From Rhodococcus sp. HNM0569 (GTDB lineage Bacteria > Actinomycetota > Actinomycetes > Mycobacteriales > Mycobacteriaceae), in contig NZ_JAASAE010000014.1 of NCBI RefSeq assembly GCF_012726205.1, forward strand, positions 1 through 64,000: DNA of 64,000 nt, in the 5' to 3' direction. A model generated the notes under the pieces. It ran no database searches. It was given only the letters and a program-made list of their open reading frames with translations, and was not told the DNA's origin. A program made the position numbers and the translations under genes. How positions within the stretch are numbered: the first letter of the stretch is position 1; the number at the start of each line of letters is the position of its first letter. Positions 11,736 through 19,940 of the stretch are shown here, piece by piece.

Positions 11736-12000
11736 CGCCGGTTCGTTCCTCTCCGTAGGCAACCTTTGCACGTGACGCAGCCGGCCCCACGGAGTCGCGG
11801 CGGGCTACTTCCCGCTCGACGGACCCGCCCGGCCGGTGCTGAGAACTCACAGTCTTGCACAGGGAGTCCGTCCGGAAACCGCCCGGACGTCCGTGGGTGC
11901 GGCGCTGCACAACGGTAAGCGCTCGAGCGCCCGGGTGGAAGACGATCGGGCGAGACGATTCGAGACTCGAGGAACGGCTGTGCACCACTCACAATCCCCA

Positions 12001-12060
12001 AGCCTGTTTTGAAAGAGTTCTAGGAAGGAAAATTCAAGCAGTACTATTAGGCACTGTGGA
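12001..12060. other. AT-rich candidate DNA unwinding element
   Basis: 24 of 60 bases are G or C by direct count, the most AT-rich stretch seen in the origin region. It is flanked by the cluster of DnaA-box-like sequences on its dnaA side. Confidence 0.55.
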
Positions 12061-12063
12061 ATC

Positions 12064-12072
12064 TGTGGACAC
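12064..12072 (-). promoter_or_regulatory. DnaA box (one mismatch)
   Basis: Reads GTGTCCACA on the minus strand, one base from TTGTCCACA. Confidence 0.55.
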
Positions 12073-12115
12073 CACGGTGTCACCGCAGGTCTCCGCCCCT
12101 CGAGACATGGGGAGA

Positions 12116-12167
12116 ACTCGAGGATCAACTCGAGGACCGATCGTGCACCGATGTGGATTACTCGAGG
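12116..12167. repeat. ACTCGAGG repeats in oriC
   Basis: ACTCGAGG occurs at 12116-12123, 12128-12135 and 12160-12167, the first two exactly 12 bp apart. A further copy lies at 11965-11972. They belong with the CCTCGAGG series nearer dnaA. Confidence 0.75.
12152..12160 (-). promoter_or_regulatory. DnaA box (one mismatch)
   Basis: Reads TAATCCACA on the minus strand, one base from TTATCCACA. Confidence 0.55.
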
Positions 12168-12221
12168 TACCCCCAATTCATGCACGGCCGGTCCACAGTC
12201 TTTCCACCGGTATCCCCACAG

Positions 12222-12230
12222 TTGTCCACA
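12222..12230 (+). promoter_or_regulatory. Perfect DnaA box
   Basis: TTGTCCACA, the preferred actinobacterial DnaA box. Confidence 0.75.
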
Positions 12231-12304
12231 GGTGTGAGTGCGGAATCCGAGGTCGAAAGCTCGGCGTGTCGCGTCGGCGTGTCGCGCACCGGACGGCCGC
12301 GCGC

Positions 12305-12490
12305 CCTCGAGGAAACGCCGTTCACACCCCCTCGAGGAACCCCTCCGTGACGCCTCGAGGGGTGCAGCGGCGACGCCTCGAGGTGGGGGACGACACGCCT
12401 CGAGGCGTCGATCGCGGCGGGTTTCACGAGCTGGCGGACGGTGGATGCGCGCGCCGCGGGCCTCGAGGCGTCGCCGTGCGGCGGCTCGAG
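12305..12490. repeat. Periodic CCTCGAGG palindrome array next to dnaA
   Basis: Exact CCTCGAGG octamers start at 12305, 12330, 12353, 12376, 12398 and 12461, and a GCTCGAGC core follows at 12484-12491. Spacings are 25, 23, 23, 22, 63 and 23 bp, so most sites recur about every two helical turns. The array ends ten bases before the dnaA stop codon. No known origin protein of this family that I know of binds this sequence. Confidence 0.8.
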
Positions 12491-12501
12491 CGGGCGCTCC
12501 G

Positions 12502-14142
12502 TCAGCGCTTCGAGCGCTGCTTGATGCGGGCCGTGAGCTCCTGCACCTGGTCGTAGACCTTGCGACGTTCGGTCATCTCCTTGCGGATCTTCTTGTCCGC
12601 GTACATCACCGTGGTGTGGTCGCGGCCGAACGTCTGGCCGATCTTGGGTAGCGAGAGGTCGGTGAGCTCGCGGCACAGGTACATCGAGATCTGACGCGCC
12701 TGGGCGAGGGCCCTGGCCTTGCCGGGGCCGCACAGGTCGTCGATCGAGATGCCGAAGTACTCCGCGGTCACGGCCATGATCGTCGCCGCGTTGATCTCGA
12801 GCGTGGTCGAGTCGGGCATGAGGTCGCGCAACACCACCTCGGCCAGCGTGAGATCGAGCGGCTGACGGTTGAGCGATGCGAACGCCGTGACACGAATGAG
12901 GGCACCCTCGAGCTCGCGGATGTTGCGTTCGATGCGGCTCGCGATCAACTCGAGGACGTCGTACGGCACCTCGAGGCGGTCCATCCTCGCCTTCTTCGAC
13001 AGGATCGCGATGCGCGTCTCGAGCTCGGGCGGTTGGACGTCGGTGATCAGGCCCCACTCGAACCGGGTGCGGAGTCGTTCCTCGAGCGTCGCGAGCTGCT
13101 TGGGCGGGCGGTCCGACGACACGACGATCTGCTTGTTCGCGTTGTGCAGCGTGTTGAAGGTGTGGAAGAACTCCTCCTGGATACCTTCCTTGCCCTCGAT
13201 GAACTGGATGTCGTCCACGAGCAGCACGTCCGTCTCGCGGTAGCGGCGCTTGAACGCCACCTTGCGGTCGTCGCGGAGGCTGTTGATGAAGTCGTTGGTG
13301 AACTCTTCGGTCGAGACGTACTTGACCCGCATGCCCGGAAACAGACGCTGTGCGTAATGGCCTGCCGCGTGCAGCAGATGCGTCTTGCCCAGCCCGGACG
13401 CGCCCCAGATGAACAGCGGGTTGTATGCGCGTGCGGGAGCCTCGGCGATCGCGACGGCCGCGGCGTGTGCGAAGCGGTTGGACGAGCCGATGACGAATGT
13501 GTCGAAGGTGTACTTCGCGTTGAGACTGGTGCCGCCGGCGGGTGAGGCCGTCGAGCCGGACGGGGGCCGGGTGAAGTACGACGGCCACGACTCGTGCACC
13601 GACGCGAGGGCCTCGCTGTCGTCGTCGACTTCTTCGCCGTCGGAGAGCTCCGCGTCGGTGAGGCGGTCGGAGTCGGTGGCGTGTGGGGGGCCGAGGAGTT
13701 CCGAGTCCGCCGGTTCGGTGGCGTCGGACGTGAACAGGCGCCTGCGGTACACGCCGCCGCCGGATCCCTGTACTCCGTCGTGGTCGGCCACGGCGTGCCG
13801 TGGCTGCGCTGCGCGGACAGGCTCGGGTGCCGGTGCCGGGGTCTCGTCGGCGTCCTCGGGCGCCGCGATCCGGACGCCGAGCCCTTCGACCTGCTCGCCG
13901 AGATGCCGGCCGAGGGCCTGCAGGATGGGTTCACGCAGATCCCGCTCGATGGCTTCCTGTGCGAACGGTGACGGGACGGTGAGCAACGCGAAGCCCTGCA
14001 CCAGAGCCAACGGCCGGCACAAGGCGAGCCATGCGCGCTGACTGTGCGACAGCGGCGCGAGATCGCCACCGGGCGATGCGGACGTGAGGTCTGCGACGAC
14101 GTCGGGCCAGACTCGAGTGAGGGCGTCGGGATCCTCGGTCAT
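12502..14142 (-). CDS. dnaA: Chromosomal replication initiator protein DnaA
   Basis: The AAA+ initiator that binds DnaA boxes and melts oriC, 546 residues. Domain I covers about residues 1-90 and is followed by a long acidic linker (domain II, rich in Asp, Glu, Ser and Pro). The ATPase domain begins at [19 protein letters not shown] with Walker [11 protein letters not shown] and Walker [13 protein letters not shown], and domain IV ends in [14 protein letters not shown]. The ATG at 14142 ([12 protein letters not shown]) is preceded by GGGGAGG; in-frame upstream codons lack a ribosome site. It is transcribed away from the rpmH operon. Confidence 0.97.
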   Translation of the reverse strand: MTEDPDALTRVWPDVVADLTSASPGGDLAPLSHSQRAWLALCRPLALVQGFALLTVPSPFAQEAIERDLREPILQALGRHLGEQVEGLGVRIAAPEDADETPAPAPEPVRAAQPRHAVADHDGVQGSGGGVYRRRLFTSDATEPADSELLGPPHATDSDRLTDAELSDGEEVDDDSEALASVHESWPSYFTRPPSGSTASPAGGTSLNAKYTFDTFVIGSSNRFAHAAAVAIAEAPARAYNPLFIWGASGLGKTHLLHAAGHYAQRLFPGMRVKYVSTEEFTNDFINSLRDDRKVAFKRRYRETDVLLVDDIQFIEGKEGIQEEFFHTFNTLHNANKQIVVSSDRPPKQLATLEERLRTRFEWGLITDVQPPELETRIAILSKKARMDRLEVPYDVLELIASRIERNIRELEGALIRVTAFASLNRQPLDLTLAEVVLRDLMPDSTTLEINAATIMAVTAEYFGISIDDLCGPGKARALAQARQISMYLCRELTDLSLPKIGQTFGRDHTTVMYADKKIRKEMTERRKVYDQVQELTARIKQRSKR

Positions 14143-14272
14143 GCAGTGCCTCCCCTGGCGTTCGGGCGGCACAGTGGAAGTCTCCGGACCGCGTGTCGGG
14201 CTGTGGATCGCGTGGCCGATCCGGCGCACGTCGAACTACCGAATATGCCACCTGATCTGTGTTTCCACACAA

Positions 14273-14292
14273 TTATCCACAGATGTGGATAA
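14273..14292. promoter_or_regulatory. Palindromic pair of perfect DnaA boxes
   Basis: TTATCCACA at 14273-14281 and its exact reverse complement at 14284-14292 face each other across two bases (GA). The pair lies about 130 bp upstream of dnaA, where DnaA autoregulation is plausible. Confidence 0.75.
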
Positions 14293-14300
14293 TGCCAGGG

Positions 14301-14337
14301 TACATCCCCGGCCGGGCGGAGTGCGGCCGGGGATGTA
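14301..14337. repeat. Perfect 14 bp inverted repeat upstream of dnaA
   Basis: TACATCCCCGGCCG is followed by a 9-base spacer (ggcggagtg) and its exact complement at 14324-14337. It sits eight bases beyond the DnaA-box palindrome. No T-run follows. Confidence 0.75.
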
Positions 14338-14630
14338 AGCAATGAATATCGCCTCGAACTGCGGAAACGTGCGTCAGATCGGACTCGGTGCACGGTCGCG
14401 GCTGGGCTGTGGAGAACGTCTGGGGCGCAGCCGACACACGCGCATGCGAGGACGCGTCGTGCTGGTTGTGGATGAACCACGCTCGGCCATGCTGGGACGT
14501 TAGCAGCAGGGTCGGGTGCGTCACATCGGTTTCGCGCAGCAATTTTAGGAACATGTGTCCGAGGCGGCCCGACGGTACGTGCCCAGGTGAGGCTCGAGGC
14601 GTGTGCCCAGGTGGGCCGGGGTCGCGCGGT

Positions 14631-14659
14631 TTGATTTCGCGGCCCGCGCTCAGTAGTCT
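14631..14659 (+). promoter_or_regulatory. Promoter of the rpmH-rnpA operon
   Basis: TTGATT at 14631-14636 and TAGTCT at 14654-14659 are separated by exactly 17 bases, a good housekeeping-sigma promoter. The leader to rpmH would be about 200 bases. Confidence 0.6.
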
Positions 14660-14862
14660 CTACTAGTCACCCTGTAGTGCGGTGGCGGGTATGCGCTGGG
14701 CACGACGACAGCGCATGTCGGCCACAATGATGACCGTTCCTCGGTCATGGTCCGGCCTGGATCTCCAGGGTGATCCCGGAAATCTGTCCCGCCGCACGGC
14801 GGGCGACGTGAAAAGCATCGCGGTACCGACCGGTGCCGTGCGAATTTCGAGGAGTGTTGACC

Positions 14863-15006
14863 GTGGCCAAGGGCAAGCGGACGTTCCAGCCGAACAACCG
14901 ACGCCGCGCGCGGGTTCACGGCTTCCGCCTTCGTATGCGGACGCGCGCCGGTCGCGCGATCGTTTCGTCGCGTCGCCGTAAGGGCCGCGCGTCTCTCACC
15001 GCCTGA
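14863..15006 (+). CDS. rpmH: 50S ribosomal protein L34
   Basis: A 47-residue, very basic ribosomal protein that begins [20 protein letters not shown] and continues [22 protein letters not shown], the typical L34 pattern. The GTG start at 14863 has GAGGAG about ten bases upstream. It is the first gene of the rpmH-rnpA-yidD-yidC-jag run, with rnpA starting 22 bases after its stop codon. Confidence 0.96.
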   Translation: MAKGKRTFQPNNRRRARVHGFRLRMRTRAGRAIVSSRRRKGRASLTA

Positions 15007-15027
15007 TCATCGATTCGGGAGCTCGGG

Positions 15028-15396
15028 GTGTTGCCTGAGCAGAATCGTCTGCGCCGTCACTCGGATTTTTCCGACACGGTGCGTCGGGGTAAGCGCAGCG
15101 GACGGCGCAACGTGGTCGTCCACGTGCTTGACCGCGACGACACGGGCGATCTGGTGAGACATGGTGGTCCGCGATTCGGACTGGTCGTGAGCAAGGCTGT
15201 CGGGCCGGCGGTGATTCGACACAGAGTCGCCCGCCGGCTTCGTCATATCTGCCTCGGCCTCGTCGACACCGTTCCCGGAAATACCGACGTAGTCATCCGT
15301 GCGCTGCCCGGCGCAGGCGACGCCACCAGCGCCGAACTCGAGCGCCAGCTCCGTGCCAATCTCGGCCGACTGGGGCTCCTCGTAGGAACAGCATGA
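15028..15396 (+). CDS. rnpA: Ribonuclease P protein component
   Basis: The 122-residue basic protein that assists RNase P RNA in 5' maturation of tRNA. It begins MLPEQNRLRRHSDFSDTVRRG, shows [23 protein letters not shown] (the RNR-type motif, here HRVARRLRH) and ends VIRALPGAGDATSAELERQL. The GTG at 15028 is the first of two adjacent possible start codons. The gene overlaps yidD by four bases (ATGA). Confidence 0.93.
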   Translation: MLPEQNRLRRHSDFSDTVRRGKRSGRRNVVVHVLDRDDTGDLVRHGGPRFGLVVSKAVGPAVIRHRVARRLRHICLGLVDTVPGNTDVVIRALPGAGDATSAELERQLRANLGRLGLLVGTA

Positions 15397-15704
15397 GCAT
15401 CGAGCTCGAACCCGCACCCTCGAAGCCGTCGCGGTCGTCGCTCCGGTCGGTCGGGTCGTGGCCTGCGCGTTCGCTCGTCTTCTGTATCGAGCTGTACCGG
15501 AACTACGTGTCTCCCCTGCGCATGCCGACCTGCCGCTTCACGCCCACGTGCAGCGAGTACGCCGTCGAAGCCCTCCGCACGCACGGCGCCGTGAAGGGGC
15601 TCGTGCTTGCCACGATCCGCCTGCTCAAGTGCGGGCCCTGGCACCGTGGAGGCTGGGATCCGGTTCCTCCCGCGAAGGCATGGCGGAACCGAGGTGACTC
15701 GTGA
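15393..15704 (+). CDS. yidD: Membrane protein insertion efficiency factor YidD
   Basis: A 103-residue protein of the YidD family. The diagnostic core is YRNYVSPLRMPTCRFTPTCSEYAVEAL, followed by LLKCGPWHRGGWDPVP. YidD proteins attach to the inner face of the membrane and help YidC-dependent insertion. The ATG overlaps the rnpA stop codon, and yidC follows after about 90 bp, as in most actinobacteria. Confidence 0.95.
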   Translation: MSIELEPAPSKPSRSSLRSVGSWPARSLVFCIELYRNYVSPLRMPTCRFTPTCSEYAVEALRTHGAVKGLVLATIRLLKCGPWHRGGWDPVPPAKAWRNRGDS

Positions 15705-15797
15705 GTCTCCATCGCCGTCCCACAGTCCTCGAGTCTTCCGCAGTCCTCGAGTACGCCGTGATCCTGAAGGCAGACGAACAGAGGAGTACATAGAGCC

Positions 15798-16949
15798 GTG
15801 CTCGATTTCATTTACTACCCCGTCTCCGGGGTGCTGTGGGTGTGGCACAAGGTATTCGGTGCCATACCGTTCCTCGGCCCGGACAACGGCATCACGTGGG
15901 CGCTCTCGGTGGTGTTCCTCGTGTTCACCCTGCGCCTGATCCTCTACAAGCCGTTCGTCAAGCAGGTGCGCACGACGCGCCAGATGCAGGAACTGCAGCC
16001 GCAGATCAAGGCTCTGCAGAAGAAGTACTCGAGCGACCGTCAGCGTCAGGCGCTCGAGATGCAGAAACTTCAGAAGGAACACGGCTTCAACCCGCTCATG
16101 GGTTGCCTCCCGGTGCTGTTGCAGGCGCCTGTGTTCATCGGCCTGTTCCATGTGTTGCGGTCGTTCAATCGCACCGGCACGGGAATCGGTCAGCTCGGCA
16201 TGACGCCGGAAGAGAATGCGAACACCGCGAACTACTTCTTCGGGGTCGACGACGTCCAGTCGTTCCTGTCGGCGCGTCTGTTCGGCGCCCCTATCTCGGC
16301 GTACATCACCGCGCCCGACAACGTGCTGCAGGCATTCGAGCCTTTCGGTGGCGAGGTGTCGAAGATCGCGATCATCGCGGTGTCGATCCCGCTGATGCTC
16401 ATTGCGAGCGTCGCGACGCACTTCAACTCGCGTGCGTCCGTCGCGCGACAGAGCCCCGAAGCCGCCGCGAACCCGCAGTCCGCGATCATGAACAAGCTCG
16501 CGCTCTACGTCTTCCCGCTCGGTGTCCTCGTCGGTGGTCCGTTCCTGCCCATCGCGATCCTGCTCTACTGGGTGAGTAACAACGTGTGGACGTACGGCCA
16601 GCAACATCTCGTGTTCGGTCGGATCGACCGCGAAGAAGCGGAGAAGAAGGCCGCCGCCCTGGAACGACGGACCGCCAACGCGCCGAAGCCCGGTGCGCGC
16701 CCGGACGCCAAGAAGAAGAAGGCGGCACCGGCAGCAGAGACGTCTGCCGACGAGCCTGCCTCCGCGGACGAGTCGCCGGCGGGGGCGGATGCTGCCGAGG
16801 CGGCATCGGACACGTCCTCGAGCCAGGCCCCACAGCCGAAGCAGAAGCCCGCGAACACGGCCGCGAAGAAGTCCGCGCCGAAGAGCAAGTCCGGGCAGAA
16901 CCGGCCCCAGGCAGGCCGCAACAAGTCGAACAAGCGCAAGCGGCGTTGA
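15798..16949 (+). CDS. yidC: Membrane protein insertase YidC
   Basis: The Oxa1/YidC/Alb3 insertase, 383 residues. The N-terminus enters the membrane at once ([20 protein letters not shown]). Hydrophobic segments surround the conserved [20 protein letters not shown], and further segments appear near the [18 protein letters not shown] motif. The last 110 residues are a Lys/Ala/Pro-rich, charged tail typical of actinobacterial YidC. The GTG at 15798 has GAGGAG upstream. It lies in one transcription direction with yidD and jag. Confidence 0.96.
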   Translation: MLDFIYYPVSGVLWVWHKVFGAIPFLGPDNGITWALSVVFLVFTLRLILYKPFVKQVRTTRQMQELQPQIKALQKKYSSDRQRQALEMQKLQKEHGFNPLMGCLPVLLQAPVFIGLFHVLRSFNRTGTGIGQLGMTPEENANTANYFFGVDDVQSFLSARLFGAPISAYITAPDNVLQAFEPFGGEVSKIAIIAVSIPLMLIASVATHFNSRASVARQSPEAAANPQSAIMNKLALYVFPLGVLVGGPFLPIAILLYWVSNNVWTYGQQHLVFGRIDREEAEKKAAALERRTANAPKPGARPDAKKKKAAPAAETSADEPASADESPAGADAAEAASDTSSSQAPQPKQKPANTAAKKSAPKSKSGQNRPQAGRNKSNKRKRR

Positions 16950-17004
16950 TCTCTGCCGCCGTTGATCTTGATCCCGATCAGATCCCACAGGAGAAGTGAA
17001 CGAG

Positions 17005-17610
17005 ATGGCCAGTGAGGCTGACACCGCAGTGAACACGGATGCTGCCGTCGATACCGATACCGCAGTCGACAGCGGCTCCGCTGTGTCGACCGGCAAGAAG
17101 GCCGAGGCGGCCGAGAACGACCGCGCGGCGTCGGATGCGGATTTCGACGACGACGATCTTGTGGAAGAGGGCGAGATCGCGGGCGACTACCTCGAGCAAC
17201 TGCTCGACATCCTGGACTTCGACGGCGACATCGACCTCGATGTCGAGGGCGACCGCGCGGTGGTGAGTATCGACGGCGGCGACGACCTGACGAAGCTCGT
17301 CGGCCGCAAGGGTGAGGTGCTGGACGCGCTGCAAGAGCTCACGCGGCTCGCGGTCCAGCAGTCCACCGGCGAACGCAGTCGCCTGATGCTCGACATCGCG
17401 GGGTGGCGCGCCGGGCTGCGCGCCGAGTTGACGCGTCTCGGCACCGACACTGCCAATCAGGTTGCCGAGACCGGGGAGCGGGTCAGCCTGCGTCCGATGT
17501 CCCCGTTCGAGCGCAAGATCGTGCACGACGCGGTCGCGGCGGTCGCGGGCGTCACGAGCGAGAGCGAAGGCGCCGAGCCGAGTCGACGCGTCGTCGTCGT
17601 CAAGCAATAG
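17005..17610 (+). CDS. jag: Jag/KhpB-type RNA-binding protein (KH and R3H domains)
   Basis: A 201-residue RNA-binding protein. The first 60 residues are acidic and repetitive (DTAVNTDAAVDTDTAVDSG). The KH-like domain carries LVGRKGEVLDALQELTRLA, and the R3H domain ends with RPMSPFERKIVHDAVAAVAGVTSESEG. Jag proteins bind RNA broadly and influence cell elongation. The ATG at 17005 has AGGAG eleven bases upstream; a GTG at 16996 is too close to that site. A strong terminator follows. Confidence 0.92.
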   Translation: MASEADTAVNTDAAVDTDTAVDSGSAVSTGKKAEAAENDRAASDADFDDDDLVEEGEIAGDYLEQLLDILDFDGDIDLDVEGDRAVVSIDGGDDLTKLVGRKGEVLDALQELTRLAVQQSTGERSRLMLDIAGWRAGLRAELTRLGTDTANQVAETGERVSLRPMSPFERKIVHDAVAAVAGVTSESEGAEPSRRVVVVKQ

Positions 17611-17626
17611 CAGCCGCGGATCGAGA

Positions 17627-17657
17627 ATGCCCCCGACGAATCGTCGGGGGCATTTTT
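17627..17657 (+). terminator. Intrinsic terminator after jag
   Basis: ATGCCCCCGACG pairs with CGTCGGGGGCAT and is followed by TTTT. This is the clearest Rho-independent terminator in the window. Confidence 0.9.
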
Positions 17658-17666
17658 CGTGTGCGA

Positions 17667-17680
17667 GTTTCACGTGAAAC
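17667..17680. promoter_or_regulatory. parS site (perfect)
   Basis: GTTTCACGTGAAAC, the ParB-binding centromere core. Confidence 0.92.
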
Positions 17681-17701
17681 GTGTGTGTCGGCGCACGGCG
17701 G

Positions 17702-17715
17702 GTTTCACGTGAAAC
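17702..17715. promoter_or_regulatory. parS site (perfect)
   Basis: GTTTCACGTGAAAC, 35 bp from the preceding site. Confidence 0.92.
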
Positions 17716-17981
17716 GGGCCGCCACTCCCCTGTGCGGTGCCATCGTGAGATTCCGTTGGTGCTTATTCTTCTTCACTTCGGTGCGCGCCGGCTCGGGTCA
17801 CGCTCCGGCTCGGTGGTCGACGTGCGAAGCGAGTGAATCATCGCGTGGGTTCGCCACGGGAGAAGTTTCCTATTCGGGAGTCTCCCACCGGGCTCGCCAC
17901 GACTGCATTATCGGTCGAGTCGTCGGCGAAATCGGAATCTCGGTGTCGTGATCTCCCCATCCAGGGACCCTCGGCCGTTTT

Positions 17982-17994
17982 GTCACTGTGACGG
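17982..17994. repeat. GTCACTGTGACGG palindrome, copy 1
   Basis: The same 13-mer recurs at 21179-21191. The core GTCAC-T-GTGAC is a perfect palindrome. This copy is 84 bp upstream of rsmG. Confidence 0.6.
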
Positions 17995-18078
17995 CTCGTC
18001 TAAGACTGATTTCCGGAGGGTGAACGGACACACGCGGTCGCGCGACTCTTGTGGAGGTGTGGACCGATAGTGTGAACC

Positions 18079-18810
18079 GTGATCCCGGAAGTGAAAGCTG
18101 TCGGGCCGCACGAAGAGCTTCGGAGGATGTTTCACGTGGAACCACACACGCCGGATTGGGATGCCGTCGAGGCGGCGCGATCCGTTTTCGGTGAGCGTTT
18201 CGAGATCGCGCAGCGATATCACGATTCACTCGCGTCGACCGGTGTGGAGCGCGGACTCATCGGTCCCCGTGAAGTCCCTCGGCTGTGGGAGCGGCATCTT
18301 CTCAACTGCGCCGTCGTCGGGGAGTTGATCGAGGAGGGTGAGTCGGTTGTCGACGTGGGAAGCGGGGCGGGCCTCCCCGGCATCCCACTCGCGATTGCAC
18401 GTCCCGATCTTGCGATCACTCTTGTCGAACCCCTTTTGCGGAGGTCCGTCTATCTCGCCGAGTTCGTGGAATCCAACGGCCTCGACCATGTTCTCGTGGT
18501 GCGCGGTCGCGCCGAGGAGTCCGGCGTGATCAAGGAAGCCGGTGGTGCGGATGTCGTCACATCACGTGCGGTGGCCCCATTGCACAAACTCGCCAAGTGG
18601 TCCCTGCCTCTCGTGCATGAGCATGGGAGAATGCTAGCGCTGAAGGGATCGAGTGCTTCGGAAGAAGTTGCTCGCGACCGCGACGCTCTGACCAAACTCG
18701 GTGCGGGCGAGGTGGATGTCGTTCAGTGCGGAGCCGGGATCCTTCCCGTTCCCACGGTCGTCGTTCGAGCGGAGCGGTTGCCGAAACGCCGACTCAGACA
18801 CGGTCGGTAA
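18079..18810 (+). CDS. rsmG: 16S rRNA (guanine(527)-N(7))-methyltransferase
   Basis: The GidB/RsmG methyltransferase that modifies G527 (E. coli numbering) in 16S rRNA; loss gives low-level streptomycin resistance in many bacteria. It shows [24 protein letters not shown], the SAM-binding [17 protein letters not shown], and RAEESGV and [18 protein letters not shown]. The start is uncertain: the GTG at 18079 lies six bases after a TAGTGT box and fits a leaderless transcript, while an ATG at 18127 (MFHVEP) has GGAGG directly against it. A parS site spans this second start. Confidence 0.93.
   Translation: MIPEVKAVGPHEELRRMFHVEPHTPDWDAVEAARSVFGERFEIAQRYHDSLASTGVERGLIGPREVPRLWERHLLNCAVVGELIEEGESVVDVGSGAGLPGIPLAIARPDLAITLVEPLLRRSVYLAEFVESNGLDHVLVVRGRAEESGVIKEAGGADVVTSRAVAPLHKLAKWSLPLVHEHGRMLALKGSSASEEVARDRDALTKLGAGEVDVVQCGAGILPVPTVVVRAERLPKRRLRHGR
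18129..18142. promoter_or_regulatory. parS site at the rsmG start
   Basis: GTTTCACGTGGAAC, the minus-strand form of GTTNCACGTGAAAC. It is read in the gene as FHVE. Confidence 0.7.
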
Positions 18811-18866
18811 TTCGGTGCAATTCGCGACAGTCAGAAGCGAGCGTTTGTCGATCAAAGGAGTGACCA

Positions 18867-19940
18867 ATGTCGAGTGGACCTGATTCCGCCGTTTCACGTG
18901 AAACAGAGACTCGTATCGAGGAATCGGTCCCGGGGGTGGACTCCACATCGAACGTGCAGACATCGAACGTGCAGACATCGAACGCAGAGGCTTCGAATGC
19001 CGGCACCGATGTCGAGCGTGACTTCGATGACGACTTCACGGCGCCGTACGCAGAGCTCAGCCCCGACACCCCGATCGCCGTGGCCGCACATCGTGCGAGC
19101 CAGATCATGAACCCTGAATCGGTGACCCTGCCGAGGCCGGCGCACCGCCGGGTCCTCACCATCGCGAATCAGAAGGGTGGCGTCGGCAAGACCACGACAG
19201 CTGTCAACCTTGCGTCGGCACTCGCGGTTCAGGGCCTCACGGTCCTCGTCGTCGATCTCGATCCGCAGGGAAACGCGAGTACGGCGCTCGGCGTCGCACA
19301 CAACTCGGGTACTCCGTCGAGTTACGAACTCTTGCTGGGTGAGGTGACCGCCGCGGAGGCTGTGCAGAAGAGCCCGCACAACGACCGGCTGTACTGCATC
19401 CCGGCGACCATCGACCTCGCGGGCGCCGAGATCGAACTGGTCTCGATGGTGGCACGCGAGGGGCGGCTCAAGAATGCTCTCAGCGAAGAGAAGCTTGCGG
19501 ACATCGATGCGGACTACGTACTGATCGACTGCCCGCCGTCGCTCGGTCTGCTCACCGTCAACGCGTTGGTTGCGGCGAAGGAAGTGGTCATCCCGATTCA
19601 GTGCGAGTACTACGCGCTCGAAGGTGTCGGGCAGCTGCTGCGCAACATCGAGCTCGTGCAAGCCCATCTGAATCCCGAACTGCACGTGTCCACCGTGCTG
19701 CTGACGATGTACGACGGTCGCACGAAGCTCGCGGACCAGGTCGCCGAAGAGGTACGAAGCCACTTCGGCAACGCTGTTCTCCGCTCGGTCATCCCCCGCA
19801 GCGTCAAGGTGTCCGAGGCGCCGGGCTACGGGATGACGGTTCTCGATTACGACCCCGGATCACGGGGTGCCATGAGTTATCTCGACGCCGGCCGCGAACT
19901 CGCTGCCCGGGCCATCACGAAGCAGGAGCAAGAGCGATGA
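18867..19940 (+). CDS. parA: Chromosome partitioning ATPase ParA (Soj)
   Basis: The 357-residue Walker-type ATPase that moves ParB-parS complexes. The deviant Walker A is [16 protein letters not shown], followed by [13 protein letters not shown] and [16 protein letters not shown]. The first 90 residues are an acidic, disordered extension with a short tandem repeat ([10 protein letters not shown]). The ATG at 18867 has AAAGGAG nine bases upstream. A perfect parS site is embedded at codons 9-13 (VSRET). parB overlaps its stop codon. Confidence 0.96.
   Translation: MSSGPDSAVSRETETRIEESVPGVDSTSNVQTSNVQTSNAEASNAGTDVERDFDDDFTAPYAELSPDTPIAVAAHRASQIMNPESVTLPRPAHRRVLTIANQKGGVGKTTTAVNLASALAVQGLTVLVVDLDPQGNASTALGVAHNSGTPSSYELLLGEVTAAEAVQKSPHNDRLYCIPATIDLAGAEIELVSMVAREGRLKNALSEEKLADIDADYVLIDCPPSLGLLTVNALVAAKEVVIPIQCEYYALEGVGQLLRNIELVQAHLNPELHVSTVLLTMYDGRTKLADQVAEEVRSHFGNAVLRSVIPRSVKVSEAPGYGMTVLDYDPGSRGAMSYLDAGRELAARAITKQEQER
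18891..18904. promoter_or_regulatory. parS site (perfect) within parA
   Basis: GTTTCACGTGAAAC inside the 5' end of parA. Confidence 0.9.

Larger units (their letters stand above)
11736..12501. other. Probable chromosomal origin oriC (dnaN-dnaA intergenic region)
   Basis: 766 bp without a gene. It holds a perfect actinobacterial DnaA box TTGTCCACA at 12222-12230, one-mismatch boxes at 12064-12072 (GTGTCCACA on the minus strand) and 12152-12160 (TAATCCACA on the minus strand), and weaker matches at 12188-12196 and 12211-12220. A 60 bp stretch at 12001-12060 is about 40 percent GC in a roughly 70 percent GC region and is the best candidate for the unwinding element. Thirteen CTCGAG hexamers crowd 11922-12490. 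The location between dnaA and dnaN is where actinobacterial origins lie. Confidence 0.85.
14143..14862. other. dnaA-rpmH divergent intergenic region
   Basis: 720 bp with no supported gene. It holds a palindromic pair of perfect DnaA boxes (14273-14292), a perfect 14 bp hairpin (14301-14337), one-mismatch or weaker box-like sequences near 14200 and at 14467-14475, and a good promoter for rpmH (14631-14659). Open frames in both directions lack recognisable products and ribosome sites. Confidence 0.7.
17611..18078. other. jag-rsmG intergenic region with terminator and parS sites
   Basis: 468 bp without a gene. It holds the jag terminator (17627-17657), two perfect parS sites 35 bp apart, the GTCACTGTGACGG palindrome (17982-17994), and a TAGTGT box at 18068-18073 six bases before the rsmG start. 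Confidence 0.7.

Noticed and set aside
12305-12490. CRISPR array
   Set aside because: The repeats are only 8 bp palindromes with 14-17 bp between them, far too short, and there are no cas genes.
12158-13588. Minus-strand frame running through the CCTCGAGG array
   Set aside because: It is an alternative frame of dnaA; the array lies after the dnaA stop and encodes nothing recognisable.
14388-14666. Short plus-strand frame in the dnaA-rpmH gap
   Set aside because: No ribosome site, no conserved features, and it runs into the rpmH promoter.
15243-17096. 617-codon minus-strand frame opposite yidD and yidC
   Set aside because: No similarity to any family and biased composition; yidD and yidC are certain.
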